From Pseudomonas entomophila (lineage in GTDB: Bacteria > Pseudomonadota > Gammaproteobacteria > Pseudomonadales > Pseudomonadaceae): DNA of 64,000 nt. The stretch covers positions 62,001-126,000 of the forward strand of contig NZ_JARPQB010000001.1 of assembly GCF_029478665.1 (NCBI RefSeq), written 5' to 3'. The position numbers and the translations under genes were made by a program. Below the pieces are notes generated by a model. The model ran no database searches. It saw nothing but the letters and a program-made list of their open reading frames with translations, and was not told the origin of the DNA. Below, piece after piece: positions 26,640 to 36,478 of the stretch. Each line of letters starts with the position of its first letter. Within the stretch, counting starts at the first letter, position 1.

Positions 26640-27050
26640 TCAGCCTGCCGATGCCAACTCGGCCATCCTGAGCAACACCGCATGTAGCCCATTGCTGCGT
26701 GAGGGTGACAACTGGCGCTCCAGCCCCAGCTGAGCGAACCAGCCACTCAAGTCCAGAGCAGCCAGTTCCGCGCTGCGCAGCCCTTGTGCCCGTACCAGCA
26801 GCAGCGCCAGCAAACCTCGCAGCAGACGAGCATCACTGGACGCCTTGAAGTGCCAATGGTCGTTTTCCAGCGTGGCCACCAGCCACACCAGGCTTTCACA
26901 ACCGTGCACGCGGTTGTCTTCACTTTTCTCTGCCTCGTCCAGCGGCTCCAACCGATCCCCCCACTGCATCAGCAGCCGCGCTCGCTGCTCCCAGCCCCGA
27001 GCCTGCTCGAAGCTCTCCAGCGCCTGGCTGGCCTCACCCGAAAGACTCAT
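26640..27050 (-). CDS. csdE: SufE/CsdE-family sulfur acceptor
   Basis: 136 residues of the SufE fold. The acceptor cysteine lies in DNRVHGCESLVWLV, the diagnostic motif (V-x-G-C-x-S-x-V/W). It takes persulfide sulfur from the desulfurase and stimulates its turnover. Its ATG overlaps the csdA stop by four bases (ATGA, 27047-27050), so it is coupled to csdA. Confidence 0.92.
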   Translation of the reverse strand: MSLSGEASQALESFEQARGWEQRARLLMQWGDRLEPLDEAEKSEDNRVHGCESLVWLVATLENDHWHFKASSDARLLRGLLALLLVRAQGLRSAELAALDLSGWFAQLGLERQLSPSRSNGLHAVLLRMAELASAG

Positions 27051-28252
27051 CGCAGCAGCTCCAGGCCCTGGTCGAGCGCCTCGAAGAAGCGCTGCAGATC
27101 GTCGCTGTCGCTGTACAGCCCGAGGGACACACGAATCGCCCCGTCCAGCCCCAGGCTTCTGAGCAATGGCATGGCGCAGTGATGCCCGGCGCGCACGGCG
27201 ATCCCTTGTTCGGTCAGCAAGTGGGCGATGTCGGAGTTGTGCACGCCCTCGACGACAAAGCTGGCCAGTGCTGCCTGGGGGGCGCCAAGCACCTGGATAC
27301 CGTCACGGTCGGCCAGCCCGCGCAACAGATGCTGGTGCAGGCTGGCTTCATGGGCGGCAACCGCATGGGCGTCGAGACTGGCCAGGTAATCCAGGGTGGC
27401 GCCCAAGCCGATGACGCCGGCAATTGGCGGTGTACCCGCCTCGAAGCCCAACGGTGCCGGGCGGAAGCTGGCACCCTGGTAGTCGGCCAACTGGACCATC
27501 TCCCCGCCGAACTGCCAGTGGCGCAGCAGCTCCAGCGCCTGTTGGCGGCCGTACAGCACGCCGACACCGTCCGGGCCATAGAGCTTGTGGCTGGAGAACA
27601 CGTAGAAATCGCACTCCAGCTGCTGCATATCATGGCGACCATGGACCACACCCTGGGCGCCATCGACAACGCTCAACGCGCCTTGGGCGCGGGCATGTGC
27701 CAGAAGCGGTGCCAGTGGTTGCCAGGTGCCCAATACGTTGGACAGCTGGCTGATCGCAAGCAGACGGGTGCGTGGACCGATCAGTTGCAGGGCTTGCTCC
27801 AGGTCGACACCCCCCTGGTCGTTCACCGGCAGAATAACCAGGCGCAGGTTGCGCCGATGCGCCAGTTGTTGCCAGGGCAGCAGGTTGGCGTGGTGTTCCA
27901 GCGCACTGACGGCAATCTCGTCACCCGCCTCGAAACGATGCTCCAGGCCATAAGCCAGCATGTTCAAGGCCGAGGTGGCGCCGTGGGTGAAGATGATCTG
28001 CCGTGTGTCCGCTGCATTGAGCCAGGCGGCAACCTTCTCGCGAGTGCCTTCGAACGCCTGGGTGGCCAGGGCGCCTGGCAGGTGCTGTGCGCGATGCACG
28101 TTGGCAGCGCCATGACCGTAGTAATGGCTCAGGGCATCGAGCAGGGCTTGGGGCTTTTGCGTGGTGGCGGCGCTGTCCAGGTAGGTCTGGTGCTGCCGTT
28201 GCAGGGCGGTGATGGCGGGGAAGTCGGCACGCCAGGGGGAGGGCTGGAACAT
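27047..28252 (-). CDS. csdA: Cysteine desulfurase CsdA
   Basis: PLP enzyme releasing sulfur from cysteine as an enzyme persulfide. 401 residues, class V aminotransferase fold: YLDSAATTQKPQA at the N-terminus, ALEHHANLLPWQ (His stacking on PLP), VDGAQGVVH (Asp), the PLP Lys in SSHKLYGPDGVG, and the catalytic Cys in RAGHHCAMPLL. This is the CsdA/SufS (group II) type. Pairing with csdE and convergence with tcdA favour CsdA over SufS, as no suf genes are present. Confidence 0.93.
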   Translation of the reverse strand: MFQPSPWRADFPAITALQRQHQTYLDSAATTQKPQALLDALSHYYGHGAANVHRAQHLPGALATQAFEGTREKVAAWLNAADTRQIIFTHGATSALNMLAYGLEHRFEAGDEIAVSALEHHANLLPWQQLAHRRNLRLVILPVNDQGGVDLEQALQLIGPRTRLLAISQLSNVLGTWQPLAPLLAHARAQGALSVVDGAQGVVHGRHDMQQLECDFYVFSSHKLYGPDGVGVLYGRQQALELLRHWQFGGEMVQLADYQGASFRPAPLGFEAGTPPIAGVIGLGATLDYLASLDAHAVAAHEASLHQHLLRGLADRDGIQVLGAPQAALASFVVEGVHNSDIAHLLTEQGIAVRAGHHCAMPLLRSLGLDGAIRVSLGLYSDSDDLQRFFEALDQGLELLR

Positions 28253-28269
28253 GTTCGCGGGGCCTGGAA

Positions 28270-28310
28270 AGAAAAATCGGGTCTGCCCGTAGGAGCAGAC
28301 CCGATCTTAT
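28270..28310 (-). terminator. Rho-independent terminator of dapD
   Basis: 11-bp stem ATCGGGTCTGC / GCAGACCCGAT (28276-28286, 28295-28305). On the minus strand it is followed by TTTTTCTTT. It lies 25 bases after the dapD stop and before csdA, separating the two. Confidence 0.9.
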
Positions 28311-28330
28311 CACTTCGAACCGGCAGGTTC

Positions 28331-29365
28331 TCAGTTGTGGGCGTGCAGCGCCTCGTTCAGCTCGATGGCCGACTTGTGGGTCTTGCACTCCACCGCGCCG
28401 TTGAGCGAGTTGCGGCGGAACAGCAGGTCGGTCTGGCCGGCCAGGTCGCGGGCCTTGACCACCTTGACCAGCTGGTTGTTCTCGTCCAGCAGGTTCACCT
28501 TGGTGCCGGCGGTGATGTACAGGCCGGCTTCCACGGTGTTGCGGTCGCCCAGCGGGATGCCGATACCGGCATTGGCGCCGATCAGGCAGCCTTCGCCGAC
28601 CTTGATGACGATGTTGCCGCCACCGGACAGGGTGCCCATGGTCGAGCAGCCGCCGCCCAGGTCCGAGCCTTTGCCGACGAATACGCCTGCGGAGACGCGG
28701 CCTTCGATCATGCCTGGACCTTCGGTGCCGGCGTTAAAGTTGACGAAGCCTTCGTGCATGATGGTGGTGCCTTCGCCGATGTAGGCGCCCAGGCGCACGC
28801 GGGCGGTGTCGGCGATACGCACGCCGGCTGGCACGACGTAGTCGGTCATCTTCGGGAATTTGTCCACCGAGAACACTTCCAGCAGCTCGCCCTTCAGGCG
28901 TGCTTCCAGTTGCAGCTCGGCCAATTCTGTGAGGTCGACCGCGCCCTGGTTGGTCCAGGCGACGTTGGGCAGCAGTGGGAAGATGCCGGCCAGCGAGACG
29001 CCGTGCGGCTTGACCAAACGGTGCGACAGCAGGTGCAGCTTGAGGTAGGCCTCGGGGGTGGAGGCCAGGGCGCCGTCTTCAGCCAGCAGGGTGGCGACCA
29101 GCGGCTTGTGGCTTTCGGCCAGGCGGGTCAGCAGGGCGGCTTGAGCGCTATCGACACCCTTGAGCGCGTCGGCAAGCTGTGCGGCCTGGGCGGTGGTGAA
29201 GGCGATGGCCTGGTTGCCAGCTTCGTACCCGAGGATCGGCGCAATGGCGGCGACCAGCTCGGCGGATGGCTTGAGCACCGGCTGTGCGTAGAACACTTCC
29301 AGCCAGGCACCCTGGCGGTTCTGGGTGCCGACACCGAAGGCCAGGCTGAACAGGGATTGAGACAT
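28331..29365 (-). CDS. dapD: Tetrahydrodipicolinate N-succinyltransferase
   Basis: Succinyl-CoA-dependent acylation of tetrahydrodipicolinate in lysine/DAP synthesis. 344 residues of the longer Pseudomonas-type DapD: an N-terminal domain (about 1-150), then a left-handed beta-helix of hexapeptide repeats (RIADTARVRLGAYIGEGTTI, EGRVSAGVFVGKGSDLGGG) and GEGCLIGANAGIGIPLGDR, ending with the KVNLLDENNQLVKVVKARD strand region. Its product is the substrate of dapC (33.7 kb), whose product goes to dapE (22.7 kb). Own terminator downstream. Confidence 0.95.
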   Translation of the reverse strand: MSQSLFSLAFGVGTQNRQGAWLEVFYAQPVLKPSAELVAAIAPILGYEAGNQAIAFTTAQAAQLADALKGVDSAQAALLTRLAESHKPLVATLLAEDGALASTPEAYLKLHLLSHRLVKPHGVSLAGIFPLLPNVAWTNQGAVDLTELAELQLEARLKGELLEVFSVDKFPKMTDYVVPAGVRIADTARVRLGAYIGEGTTIMHEGFVNFNAGTEGPGMIEGRVSAGVFVGKGSDLGGGCSTMGTLSGGGNIVIKVGEGCLIGANAGIGIPLGDRNTVEAGLYITAGTKVNLLDENNQLVKVVKARDLAGQTDLLFRRNSLNGAVECKTHKSAIELNEALHAHN

Positions 29366-29407
29366 GCGATTACCTCGTGCGAAAGGGGTTGGAGCGTAAT
29401 GCGGGGA

Positions 29408-29755
29408 TCAGGCCAGTGCCGCGGCGTACAGGTCGGGCTTGAAGCCGACCAGCGTGCGGTTGCCGAGGTCCAGTACCGGGCGCTTGATCATCGACGGCTG
29501 GGCGAGCATCAGTTCTACGGCCTTCGATTGGTCGAGATCGGCCTTGCTGGCATCGTCGAGCTTGCGGAAGGTGGTACCGGCGCGGTTCAGCACGACTTCC
29601 CAGCCGTGCTCGGTGCACCAGCGGTTCAGGCTGTCGCGGTCGATGCCTTGGGTCTTGTAGTCGTGGAATTCGTAGCCGATGGCCTTTTCTTCAAGCCAGG
29701 TGCGGGCTTTTTTCATGGTGTCGCAGGCTTTGATGCCGTAGAGAGTGTAAGCCAT
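29408..29755 (-). CDS. ArsC-family reductase, YffB-like
   Basis: 115 residues with a thioredoxin-like fold. N-terminal MAYTLYGIKACDTMKKARTW contains the single active Cys (C11) of the ArsC/Spx superfamily; KRPVLDLGNRTLVGFKPD is the conserved C-terminal segment (Arg that binds the oxyanion in ArsC). YffB proteins are predicted glutathione-dependent thiol reductases, not proven arsenate reductases, and no other ars gene is here. Start at 29755; the extension to 29875 is non-coding. It precedes dapD by 42 bases on the same strand. Confidence 0.88.
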   Translation of the reverse strand: MAYTLYGIKACDTMKKARTWLEEKAIGYEFHDYKTQGIDRDSLNRWCTEHGWEVVLNRAGTTFRKLDDASKADLDQSKAVELMLAQPSMIKRPVLDLGNRTLVGFKPDLYAAALA

Positions 29756-30024
29756 TGAATGCCAGGGCCGCTGGGCAGCCCGATACTCCGTGAAGATAGG
29801 GTGGGGCCGATTATGCGGTATCGATGGGGTTGGCGCCACGGCCACGGGCTCGAAGGCAGGGGCGATGTGTATCACAGCTTCTCATGAATCATTGTGTTAC
29901 ATATTCAGGGGCGAGCTGCGACTATCGTGCAGCGGCCCATGATAGACGCTCCCCGCTAACATATTGTTTCAATGGCGCTGTTGCGCCCCGCTGTCGATTC
30001 TCCGTTCAAACAGGAAACTCGCCG

Positions 30025-31671
30025 ATGCAGTCAGCCTATACCGTCCTTATCCTGCTGATGCTGGTGAGCGTTTCGAAACTGGTGGGGCGCGTGGTGCCGC
30101 TGCCACTGCCGCTGGTGCAGATCGGCGCCGGCGCCTTGCTTGCCTGGCCGACCCTGGGGCTGCATGTGGCGCTGGACCCGGAGCTGTTCTTGTTCCTGTT
30201 CCTGCCGCCACTGCTGTTCGCTGATGGCTGGCGCATGCCCAAGCGTGAACTGTGGCGCATTCGCGGACCCGTAGTGGCATTGGCGGTGGGGTTGGTGCTG
30301 TTTACCGTGGTTGGGGCCGGTTACTTCATTCATTGGCTGCTGCCAGCCATTCCATTGCCGGTGGCCTTTGCGCTGGCCGCGGTGCTCTCGCCCACCGATG
30401 CCGTGGCCGTGTCGGCCATTACCCAGGACCGTCTGCCCACCCCGTTGATGCACATGCTGCAGGGCGAAGCATTGATGAATGACGCTTCGGGCCTGGTGAC
30501 ATTCAAGTTTGCCTTGGTGGCGGCGATTACCGGCGTGTTCTCGTTGACCGAAGCGAGCCTCACTTTCGTGCTCGTCGCCCTTGGCGGCCTTGCGGTGGGC
30601 GTGGCGCTTAGTTGGTTGGTCGGGCGCCTGCGGATGTGGATGATCGCCCGTGGCTGGGACGACCCGGCGACCCACGTGGTGTTCATGCTGTTGTTGCCGT
30701 TCGCCGCCTATGTACTGGCCGAACGGCTGGGTGTGTCGGGCATTCTCTCGGCGGTGGCTGCCGGCATGATGCAGAGCTGGCTCGACTTGCTGCCGCGCCA
30801 GACCAGCACTCGCCTGCTCAACCGCAGCGTCTGGTCGCTGCTGGAGTTCGCCTTCAACGGTTTGATCTTCCTGTTGCTCGGCCTGCAACTGCCGGACATC
30901 GTCAAGGCGGTGGTCAGCGACGAGGCTGCGGTCTGGCCGACCCTGGCCTGGCGCTGCCTGGACGTTGTGGCGATCTTCGCCGCGCTGGTGCTGTTGCGTT
31001 TCATCTGGGTGCAGAGCATCTGGCGGGCGATCGGCGTGGTGCGGCGCTGGCGCGGCAAGCCCGAGCTGGTGCTGATGCCGACTGCCCGGTCCTGCTGGTT
31101 GCTGACCCTGGGTGGCGTGCGTGGTGCGGTAACCCTGGCGGGCGTGATGTCGGTGCCTTTGCTGATGGGCGCGGGCAAGGCGTTTCCCGAGCGTGATCTG
31201 CTGATCTTCATCGCCGCCGGGGTGATCCTGCTGTCGCTGGTCAGTGCCGTCATTGCCCTGCCGATCTTGTTGCGTGGGGTAACCAAGAGTCCGGACGAAC
31301 GCCTGCGCCAGGAGGTTCAGGAGGCCTGGCGGCGTACAGCCGAGGCAGCCATCCATGCCCTCGAGGCGGAGGAGGTGAGTGATGCCGGCGCACCACAGGA
31401 CGCCGCGCAGGCCACCTTGGCCATCGAGCTCAAGGCCCGATTGATGGCCGAGTACCGCGATGAGCTGGACAGCTACAACGATACTGCGGAGGCCCGTGCA
31501 CTGGCCGAGCAGATGGACCTGTTGGAACGCCGCTTGCGCCTGCGTGCGCTGCGGGCCCAGCGCCTGGAGCTGTACAACCTGCATCGCCAGCATCAGGTGG
31601 GGGATGAAGTGGTGCGCCAGGTGCTGGGTGAGCTGGACCTGAGCGAGGCCAACCTCGGGCAGGTCCGCTAG
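30025..31671 (+). CDS. CPA1-family Na+/H+ antiporter
   Basis: 548 residues with about 12 TM helices in residues 1-425 and a cytoplasmic, helical, charged tail (about 430-548). Family motifs: LFLFLPPLLFADGWRM, AAVLSPTDAVAVSAIT (ion-binding Asp in the unwound helix), GEALMNDASGLVTFKFAL, and LGGVRGAVTLAGVMSVPLL (conserved Arg). Exchanges external protons for internal Na+ or K+; the ion cannot be told from sequence. RBS CAGGAAA upstream of ATG 30025 decides the start. The stop overlaps that of the convergent metallopeptidase. Confidence 0.93.
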   Translation: MQSAYTVLILLMLVSVSKLVGRVVPLPLPLVQIGAGALLAWPTLGLHVALDPELFLFLFLPPLLFADGWRMPKRELWRIRGPVVALAVGLVLFTVVGAGYFIHWLLPAIPLPVAFALAAVLSPTDAVAVSAITQDRLPTPLMHMLQGEALMNDASGLVTFKFALVAAITGVFSLTEASLTFVLVALGGLAVGVALSWLVGRLRMWMIARGWDDPATHVVFMLLLPFAAYVLAERLGVSGILSAVAAGMMQSWLDLLPRQTSTRLLNRSVWSLLEFAFNGLIFLLLGLQLPDIVKAVVSDEAAVWPTLAWRCLDVVAIFAALVLLRFIWVQSIWRAIGVVRRWRGKPELVLMPTARSCWLLTLGGVRGAVTLAGVMSVPLLMGAGKAFPERDLLIFIAAGVILLSLVSAVIALPILLRGVTKSPDERLRQEVQEAWRRTAEAAIHALEAEEVSDAGAPQDAAQATLAIELKARLMAEYRDELDSYNDTAEARALAEQMDLLERRLRLRALRAQRLELYNLHRQHQVGDEVVRQVLGELDLSEANLGQVR

Positions 31672-32414
31672 CCGTGCTGTTTACATGAAGCTGGATAGAC
31701 CAGGCGCATGAAGCGCTTGTCCTTCTTGCTGATTTTCAGGTTCTGGCTGGTTTTGAAGTCGTGGTGCGTGAGCTTCTGCCTGATGCGGTAATGCATGATC
31801 GACTGCCTGTCATAGGGCAGGATGAGCAGGTCGTCGTTGTCGGGCAGTGGCAGGAACTGGGTCGCGAGGTCCTCTTCGATCAGGTCGTCGAGGTGATCCG
31901 GGTTGTTGGCCTCGTCGGCCAGGGTCGTGGCCAACAACTGGCGCACCCTGTCCAGATCCCAGGGAATGTTGGCCTGTGGGTGTTGGTGCTCGTGCTCCAT
32001 GCCCAATGCGTGGCCGAATTCATGCAGTACCACCGGCTCGAATAACGGGTCGGAAAGCTTGACCCCCAAGACCATGGTGGCGCCCTCCACGTCCAGGGCC
32101 TGGTTTCCCAGGAAGCTGTAATTCACATCTTCCTGCACATCGGTCTGGATGCGGATCTCGGCTTCGTCGGCATCGTTGCCGAGGCGTTCGAATGTCAGGT
32201 TGGCGTATTTCAGCCATTGGCACGCGGTGTCGAAAATCGCCTTCTCAAGCCATGGGCAGGGCGTGCCGATGAACGAGATCCTGAGTGTCTGGCCTGGGCG
32301 CCAGAATACGGAATGATCGGCCACCGAGCGTTTCCTGCGCGGCTTCGCCGATTGCGGCAACAGCAATTTCTGGCGCAGGCGGTAGGTTGCGCTTGCCATA
32401 AGTACATCGGACAT
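31668..32414 (-). CDS. Astacin-like (metzincin) zinc metallopeptidase without signal peptide
   Basis: 248 residues. The zinc motif HEFGHALGMEHEHQHP (H131, E132, H135, H141) matches the astacin pattern HExxHxxGxxHE, and the Met-turn SIMHY (M207, Y209) supplies the Tyr seen as an extra ligand in astacins. Before them a region around LRISFIGTPCPWLEKAIFD and LTFERLGNDADEAEIRIQ resembles the N-terminal part of the M12A fold. There is no signal peptide, propeptide or membrane segment. Start 32414 (MSDVLMASAT) or 32399. The stop codons of this gene and the antiporter overlap at 31668-31671. Substrate unknown; it could act in the cytosol or leave by a leaderless route. Confidence 0.82.
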   Translation of the reverse strand: MSDVLMASATYRLRQKLLLPQSAKPRRKRSVADHSVFWRPGQTLRISFIGTPCPWLEKAIFDTACQWLKYANLTFERLGNDADEAEIRIQTDVQEDVNYSFLGNQALDVEGATMVLGVKLSDPLFEPVVLHEFGHALGMEHEHQHPQANIPWDLDRVRQLLATTLADEANNPDHLDDLIEEDLATQFLPLPDNDDLLILPYDRQSIMHYRIRQKLTHHDFKTSQNLKISKKDKRFMRLVYPASCKQHG

Positions 32415-32505
32415 CGTTGTGCACCTTCAGGGGGTTGAGAGGTGCCAACTATCGGCCACCAGCATTCTGCGCTGGCGGTACTTAATGCTTGCCTTGATTC
32501 AGATG

Positions 32506-32526
32506 GCGCCCCCTGTGAGGGGGCGC
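32506..32526 (-). terminator. Hairpin downstream of dapC
   Basis: Perfect 9-bp GC-rich stem (GCGCCCCCT / AGGGGGCGC, 3-base loop) 9 bases beyond the dapC stop. The T tract on the minus strand is poor, so intrinsic termination is only probable. Confidence 0.6.
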
Positions 32527-32534
32527 GTCTGCCA

Positions 32535-33728
32535 TCAGCGGCCCAGGAACGCGCGAATTCGCTCCGCCGCCTCGATGCACTCGGCCAGCGGCGCGACCAG
32601 CGCCATGCGCACGCGCCCGGCGCCCGGGTTGGCCCCGTCCACCTCGCGGGAAAGGTACGAACCCGGCACCACGGTCACATGCTCGGCCTCGAACAGGTCA
32701 CGGGTGAAATCGGCGTCGCTGCCAGGCACCTTGGCCCACAGGTAGAAGCTGCCATCGGGGCGTTGCACATCCAGTACCGGCTGCAGGATGTCGAGTACCG
32801 CATCGTACTTGGCGCGGTATTGGTCACGGTTGTCGCGGACATGGGCTTCGTCCTGCCAGGCAGCAATGCTGGCCAGTTGGGTTTGCACCGGCATGGCACA
32901 GCCATGGTAGGTGCGGTACAGCAGGAACGGCTTGATGATCTCGGCGTCACCGGCGACGAAGCCCGAGCGCAGGCCCGGCAAGTTGGAGCGCTTGGACAGG
33001 CTGTGGAACACCATGCAGCGCTTGAAGTCGCTGCGACCGAGTTCGGCGCAGGCGGTAAGCAGGCCCGGTGGTGGGGCATCCTCGTCGAAGTAGAGTTCGC
33101 TGTAGCACTCATCGGAGGCGATGACGAAGTCGTGCTCGTCGGCCAGGGCGATCAGCTTCTTCAGTGTTTCCATGGGCACCAGGGCGCCGGTGGGGTTGCC
33201 CGGGGAGCACAGGAACAGGATCTGGCAGCGCTTCCAGACCTCGGCCGGCACGGCATCGAAGTCCGGGTTGAAGCCGTTGTTTTCCAGGCAGGGCAGGTAG
33301 TGCGGGGTGGCGCCGGCCAGCAGGGCCGCGCCTTCGTAGATCTGGTAGAACGGATTGGGGCTGACCACCAGGCCGTCGTCCGCGCGGTTGATCACGGCCT
33401 GGGTGAAAGCGAACAGCGCCTCGCGGGTGCCGTTCACCGGCAGGATATGGCGGTCGGCATCCAGCCAGCCGGCCGGCACCTTGAAGCGACGCTCGCACCA
33501 CTGGGCGATTGCCTGGCGCAGGGCGGGCAGGCCGAGGGTGCTCGGGTAGACCGCCAGCTTGTCGAGGTTATCGGCCAGCGCCTTGGCGACGAACGCCGGC
33601 GATTCGTGCTTCGGCTCGCCGATCGACAGGGCGATAGCGCGTTTGTCCGCCGCAGGCTTCACGCTACCAAGCAGGGCGCGCAGTTTCTCGAACGGGTAGG
33701 GCTGAAGCTGGGTCAAGGCATGGTTCAT
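32535..33728 (-). CDS. dapC: N-succinyl-diaminopimelate aminotransferase DapC
   Basis: PLP transaminase making N-succinyl-LL-DAP, between DapD and DapE in the pathway. 397 residues, fold-type I: ALSIGEPKHESP at the N-terminus, SPNPFYQIYEGAALLAG, LCSPGNPTGA, ASDECYSELYFDE (Asp to pyridine N), the PLP lysine in HSLSKRSNLPGLRSG, and C-terminal Arg in GRVRMAL. The position next to glnD and map, and the dapD gene 4 kb away, support DapC over other class I aminotransferases. It follows glnD by 21 bases. Confidence 0.94.
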   Translation of the reverse strand: MNHALTQLQPYPFEKLRALLGSVKPAADKRAIALSIGEPKHESPAFVAKALADNLDKLAVYPSTLGLPALRQAIAQWCERRFKVPAGWLDADRHILPVNGTREALFAFTQAVINRADDGLVVSPNPFYQIYEGAALLAGATPHYLPCLENNGFNPDFDAVPAEVWKRCQILFLCSPGNPTGALVPMETLKKLIALADEHDFVIASDECYSELYFDEDAPPPGLLTACAELGRSDFKRCMVFHSLSKRSNLPGLRSGFVAGDAEIIKPFLLYRTYHGCAMPVQTQLASIAAWQDEAHVRDNRDQYRAKYDAVLDILQPVLDVQRPDGSFYLWAKVPGSDADFTRDLFEAEHVTVVPGSYLSREVDGANPGAGRVRMALVAPLAECIEAAERIRAFLGR

Positions 33729-33749
33729 CGGCGCAAGGTCTCGTAATCG

Positions 33750-36452
33750 TCAAAAGGTCATGCGGGAAGGGCTGGCTTCGCTGGCCTGGCCGGCCTGCAA
33801 CTGCTGGACGATGGCTTCCTGCAGGCGGCTGCACAGCTGCGGGTCGGACAGCGGCTGGTTGTCGGCGTCGGTGATGAAGAACACGTCTTCCACCCGTTCG
33901 CCGAGGGTGGCGATCTTGGCGTTCTGCAGCGACAGGTCGAACTCCAGGAAGATCCGCCCGATCCGTGCCAGCAAACCGGGGCGGTCGGGGGCGGTGATTT
34001 CGAGGATGGTCACCGGGCGTTGGGCATCGTTGAGGATGGTCACCTGGGGCGGGAAGTCGAAGTGCTTGAGCTGGCGCGGCACTCGGCGCTGGATGATCGC
34101 CGGGTAGTCCTCGGGGGTGCGCAACGCTTCGGTCAGGCCATCGCGGATCTGCTTGACCCGCTGCGGGTTGTCGCCGATCGAGCCGCCGTCGTTGTCGAGC
34201 ACGATGTAGGTGTCAAGGGTGAACTGGCTGCTGGAGGTGATGATGCGGGCGTCATGGATGTTCAGGTTGAGCTGCGCCATGGCGGCCACGGTCACGGCGA
34301 AGAAGTCGTGCTGGTCCGGGGCGTAGATGAAAATCTGCGTGCCGCCTTCGAACTCGCGCTGGGTGGTTTCCTTGATCAGTACCAGCGGGCCGCTGTCGGC
34401 GGGCTGCTGGAGGATGGCGTCACTGTGCCAGGCCACGTCGGCGGCATTGTGCTTGAGGAAGTAGTCATCACCCAGTTGCGACCAGAGCTGTTCGACGTCG
34501 TCCGGGTCGGTGCCCTCGCGCACCAGGATGTCCAGCGCGGCGCTCTGGGTCTGGCGGATCTGTTCCTCGCGGTCCAGCGGGTTTTCCAGGCCCCGGCGCA
34601 GGGCGCGCTTGGTTTCGGTATAGAGCTGGCGCAACAGGCTCGCCCGCCAGGAGTTCCACAGGTTGGGGTTGGTGGCGTTGATATCGGCCACGGTCAGCAC
34701 GTAGAGGTAGTCCAGACGTGTCTCGTCGCCCACGTGCAGGGCGAAATCGTTGATTACCTGCGGGTCGGACAGGTCCTTGCGCTGGGCGGTGGTGGACATC
34801 ACCAGGTGGTTCTGCACCAGCCAGACGATCAGGCGGCTGTCCCAGGCGGGCAACTGGTGGCGGGCACAGAACGCCTGGGCATCCACCGCGCCGAGTTCGG
34901 AGTGATCGCCCTGGCGACCTTTGCCGATGTCGTGGTACAGGCCGGCCAGGTAGATCAGTTCGGGCTTGGGCAGGCGGCCCATGAGCTTGCTGGCCAGCGG
35001 GAATTTCTCCGAAACCGGGGTGTACTGCAGCTTGCGCAGGTGCTTGATCAGGTTGAGGGTATGGGCATCGACTGTATAGATGTGGAACAGGTCGTGCTGC
35101 ATCTGCCCGACGATCAGGCCGAACTCCGGCAGGTAGCGACCGAGAATGCCGTAGCGGTTCATCCGCCGCAGGTTGCGGTGGATGCCGATCTCGCACTTGA
35201 ACAGCTCGATGAACAGGCTGGTGTTGCGGATATCGTTGCGGAACTTGTCATCGATCAGGTGGCGGTGTTCGCGCAACAGGCGCACGGTGTCGGCGCGCAC
35301 CCCCTTGATCTCGGGGTGCTGGGCCATCAGCACGAAGATTTCCAGCATGGCGAACGGCGTGCGCTTGAACACGTTCGGACTGACCGCTTCTATATAGCCG
35401 TCATGCAGGCGGAAGCGGGCATTGAGCGGTTGCGTGGTACCGCTGTCGTCATCGGCGAGGATCACTTCCTCGAAGTGCTGGATGATCAGGTCGCACAGCT
35501 GGCTGATGCTCATCACCACCCGGTAGTACTGCTGCATGAACTGTTCGATGGCGCGCTTGGGGTTCTCGTCGTTGAAGCCCAACAGCGTTGCGATGCTGCG
35601 CTGGTGGTCGAACAGCAGGCGATCCTCGGCGCGCCCGGCGAGCATGTGCAGGGCGTAGCGTACGCGCCAGAGGAAGGCTTGGGAGGAGGCCAGCAGTTCG
35701 TTCTCGCTCTCCAGCAGGAAGTCCTCGCCAGCCAGGGCGTGCAGGTTCAGCGTGCCGTATTGGCGACGCGCCACCCATAGCACCGTCTGGATGTCGCGTA
35801 GGCCGCCCGGGCCACCCTTGACGTTGGGTTCGAGGTTGTACTCGGTATCGTTGTACTTGTGGTGGCGGGCCTTGAGTTCGGCGCGCTTGGCGAGGAAGAA
35901 CTCCTTGCTCGGCCACATGTGCGCGGTGCTGGTGGCATCGAGCATGCGCAGGCGCAGTGGCTCCGGGCCGGCGATGGTGCGGCTTTCCATCAGGTTGGTG
36001 ATGACCGTCAGGTCGGCGCGGGCCTGCTCGGCGCATTCATCGACGGTGCGCACGCTCTGGCCGACTTCCAGGCCGATATCCCACAACAGCGTGAGGAAGC
36101 GTTCGATGGCGTCGCGGTACTGCTCGTGCTCGGCGGCATCGAGCAGGATCAGCAGGTCGATGTCGGAGTAGGGGTGCAGCTCGCCCCGGCCGTAGCCGCC
36201 CACCGCCACCAGGGCGATGCCGTCCGGGTTGCCCCAGTCGAACTGGTTCCAGGCCTGTTGCAGGATGTTGTCGACGAACCAGGCGCGGTCCTCGATCAGC
36301 CGGCGGATTTCGCGGCCTTCACGGAAACGCTTGTCGAGCACTTCGCCGGCCATGCGGATGGCTTTCTTGAAGGCGGCGATGGGGCTTGCCTTGAGGGCCA
36401 GTTCCGCCTGGAACTGGCCGCGGTCGAACAGCTCGGGATCCACCTGGGGCAT
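33750..36452 (-). CDS. glnD: Bifunctional uridylyltransferase/uridylyl-removing enzyme GlnD
   Basis: Glutamine sensor that uridylylates and deuridylylates PII (GlnB/GlnK), controlling glutamine synthetase and NtrC. 900 residues: nucleotidyltransferase domain with GGYGRG (85-90) and SDIDLL (D97, D99), a GlnD PII-uridylyltransferase central part, an HD hydrolase domain with HDIGKG (about 510), and two C-terminal ACT domains ([33 protein letters not shown]). Start 36452 ([10 protein letters not shown]); the extension to 36566 overlaps map and is rejected. It follows map by 26 bases. Confidence 0.96.
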   Translation of the reverse strand: MPQVDPELFDRGQFQAELALKASPIAAFKKAIRMAGEVLDKRFREGREIRRLIEDRAWFVDNILQQAWNQFDWGNPDGIALVAVGGYGRGELHPYSDIDLLILLDAAEHEQYRDAIERFLTLLWDIGLEVGQSVRTVDECAEQARADLTVITNLMESRTIAGPEPLRLRMLDATSTAHMWPSKEFFLAKRAELKARHHKYNDTEYNLEPNVKGGPGGLRDIQTVLWVARRQYGTLNLHALAGEDFLLESENELLASSQAFLWRVRYALHMLAGRAEDRLLFDHQRSIATLLGFNDENPKRAIEQFMQQYYRVVMSISQLCDLIIQHFEEVILADDDSGTTQPLNARFRLHDGYIEAVSPNVFKRTPFAMLEIFVLMAQHPEIKGVRADTVRLLREHRHLIDDKFRNDIRNTSLFIELFKCEIGIHRNLRRMNRYGILGRYLPEFGLIVGQMQHDLFHIYTVDAHTLNLIKHLRKLQYTPVSEKFPLASKLMGRLPKPELIYLAGLYHDIGKGRQGDHSELGAVDAQAFCARHQLPAWDSRLIVWLVQNHLVMSTTAQRKDLSDPQVINDFALHVGDETRLDYLYVLTVADINATNPNLWNSWRASLLRQLYTETKRALRRGLENPLDREEQIRQTQSAALDILVREGTDPDDVEQLWSQLGDDYFLKHNAADVAWHSDAILQQPADSGPLVLIKETTQREFEGGTQIFIYAPDQHDFFAVTVAAMAQLNLNIHDARIITSSSQFTLDTYIVLDNDGGSIGDNPQRVKQIRDGLTEALRTPEDYPAIIQRRVPRQLKHFDFPPQVTILNDAQRPVTILEITAPDRPGLLARIGRIFLEFDLSLQNAKIATLGERVEDVFFITDADNQPLSDPQLCSRLQEAIVQQLQAGQASEASPSRMTF

Positions 36453-36478
36453 CGAGTCGCGTTCCTGTGATGTGAAGG

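Noticed and set aside
29408..29755. Arsenate reductase
   Set aside because: The ArsC-like fold is clear, but there are no other ars genes and the sequence is closer to YffB, so a resistance role is not claimed.
29756..30024. Possible CRP/Vfr site (TTGTGTTACATATTC near 29890) before the antiporter gene
   Set aside because: Only one half resembles the consensus and the spacing is wrong.
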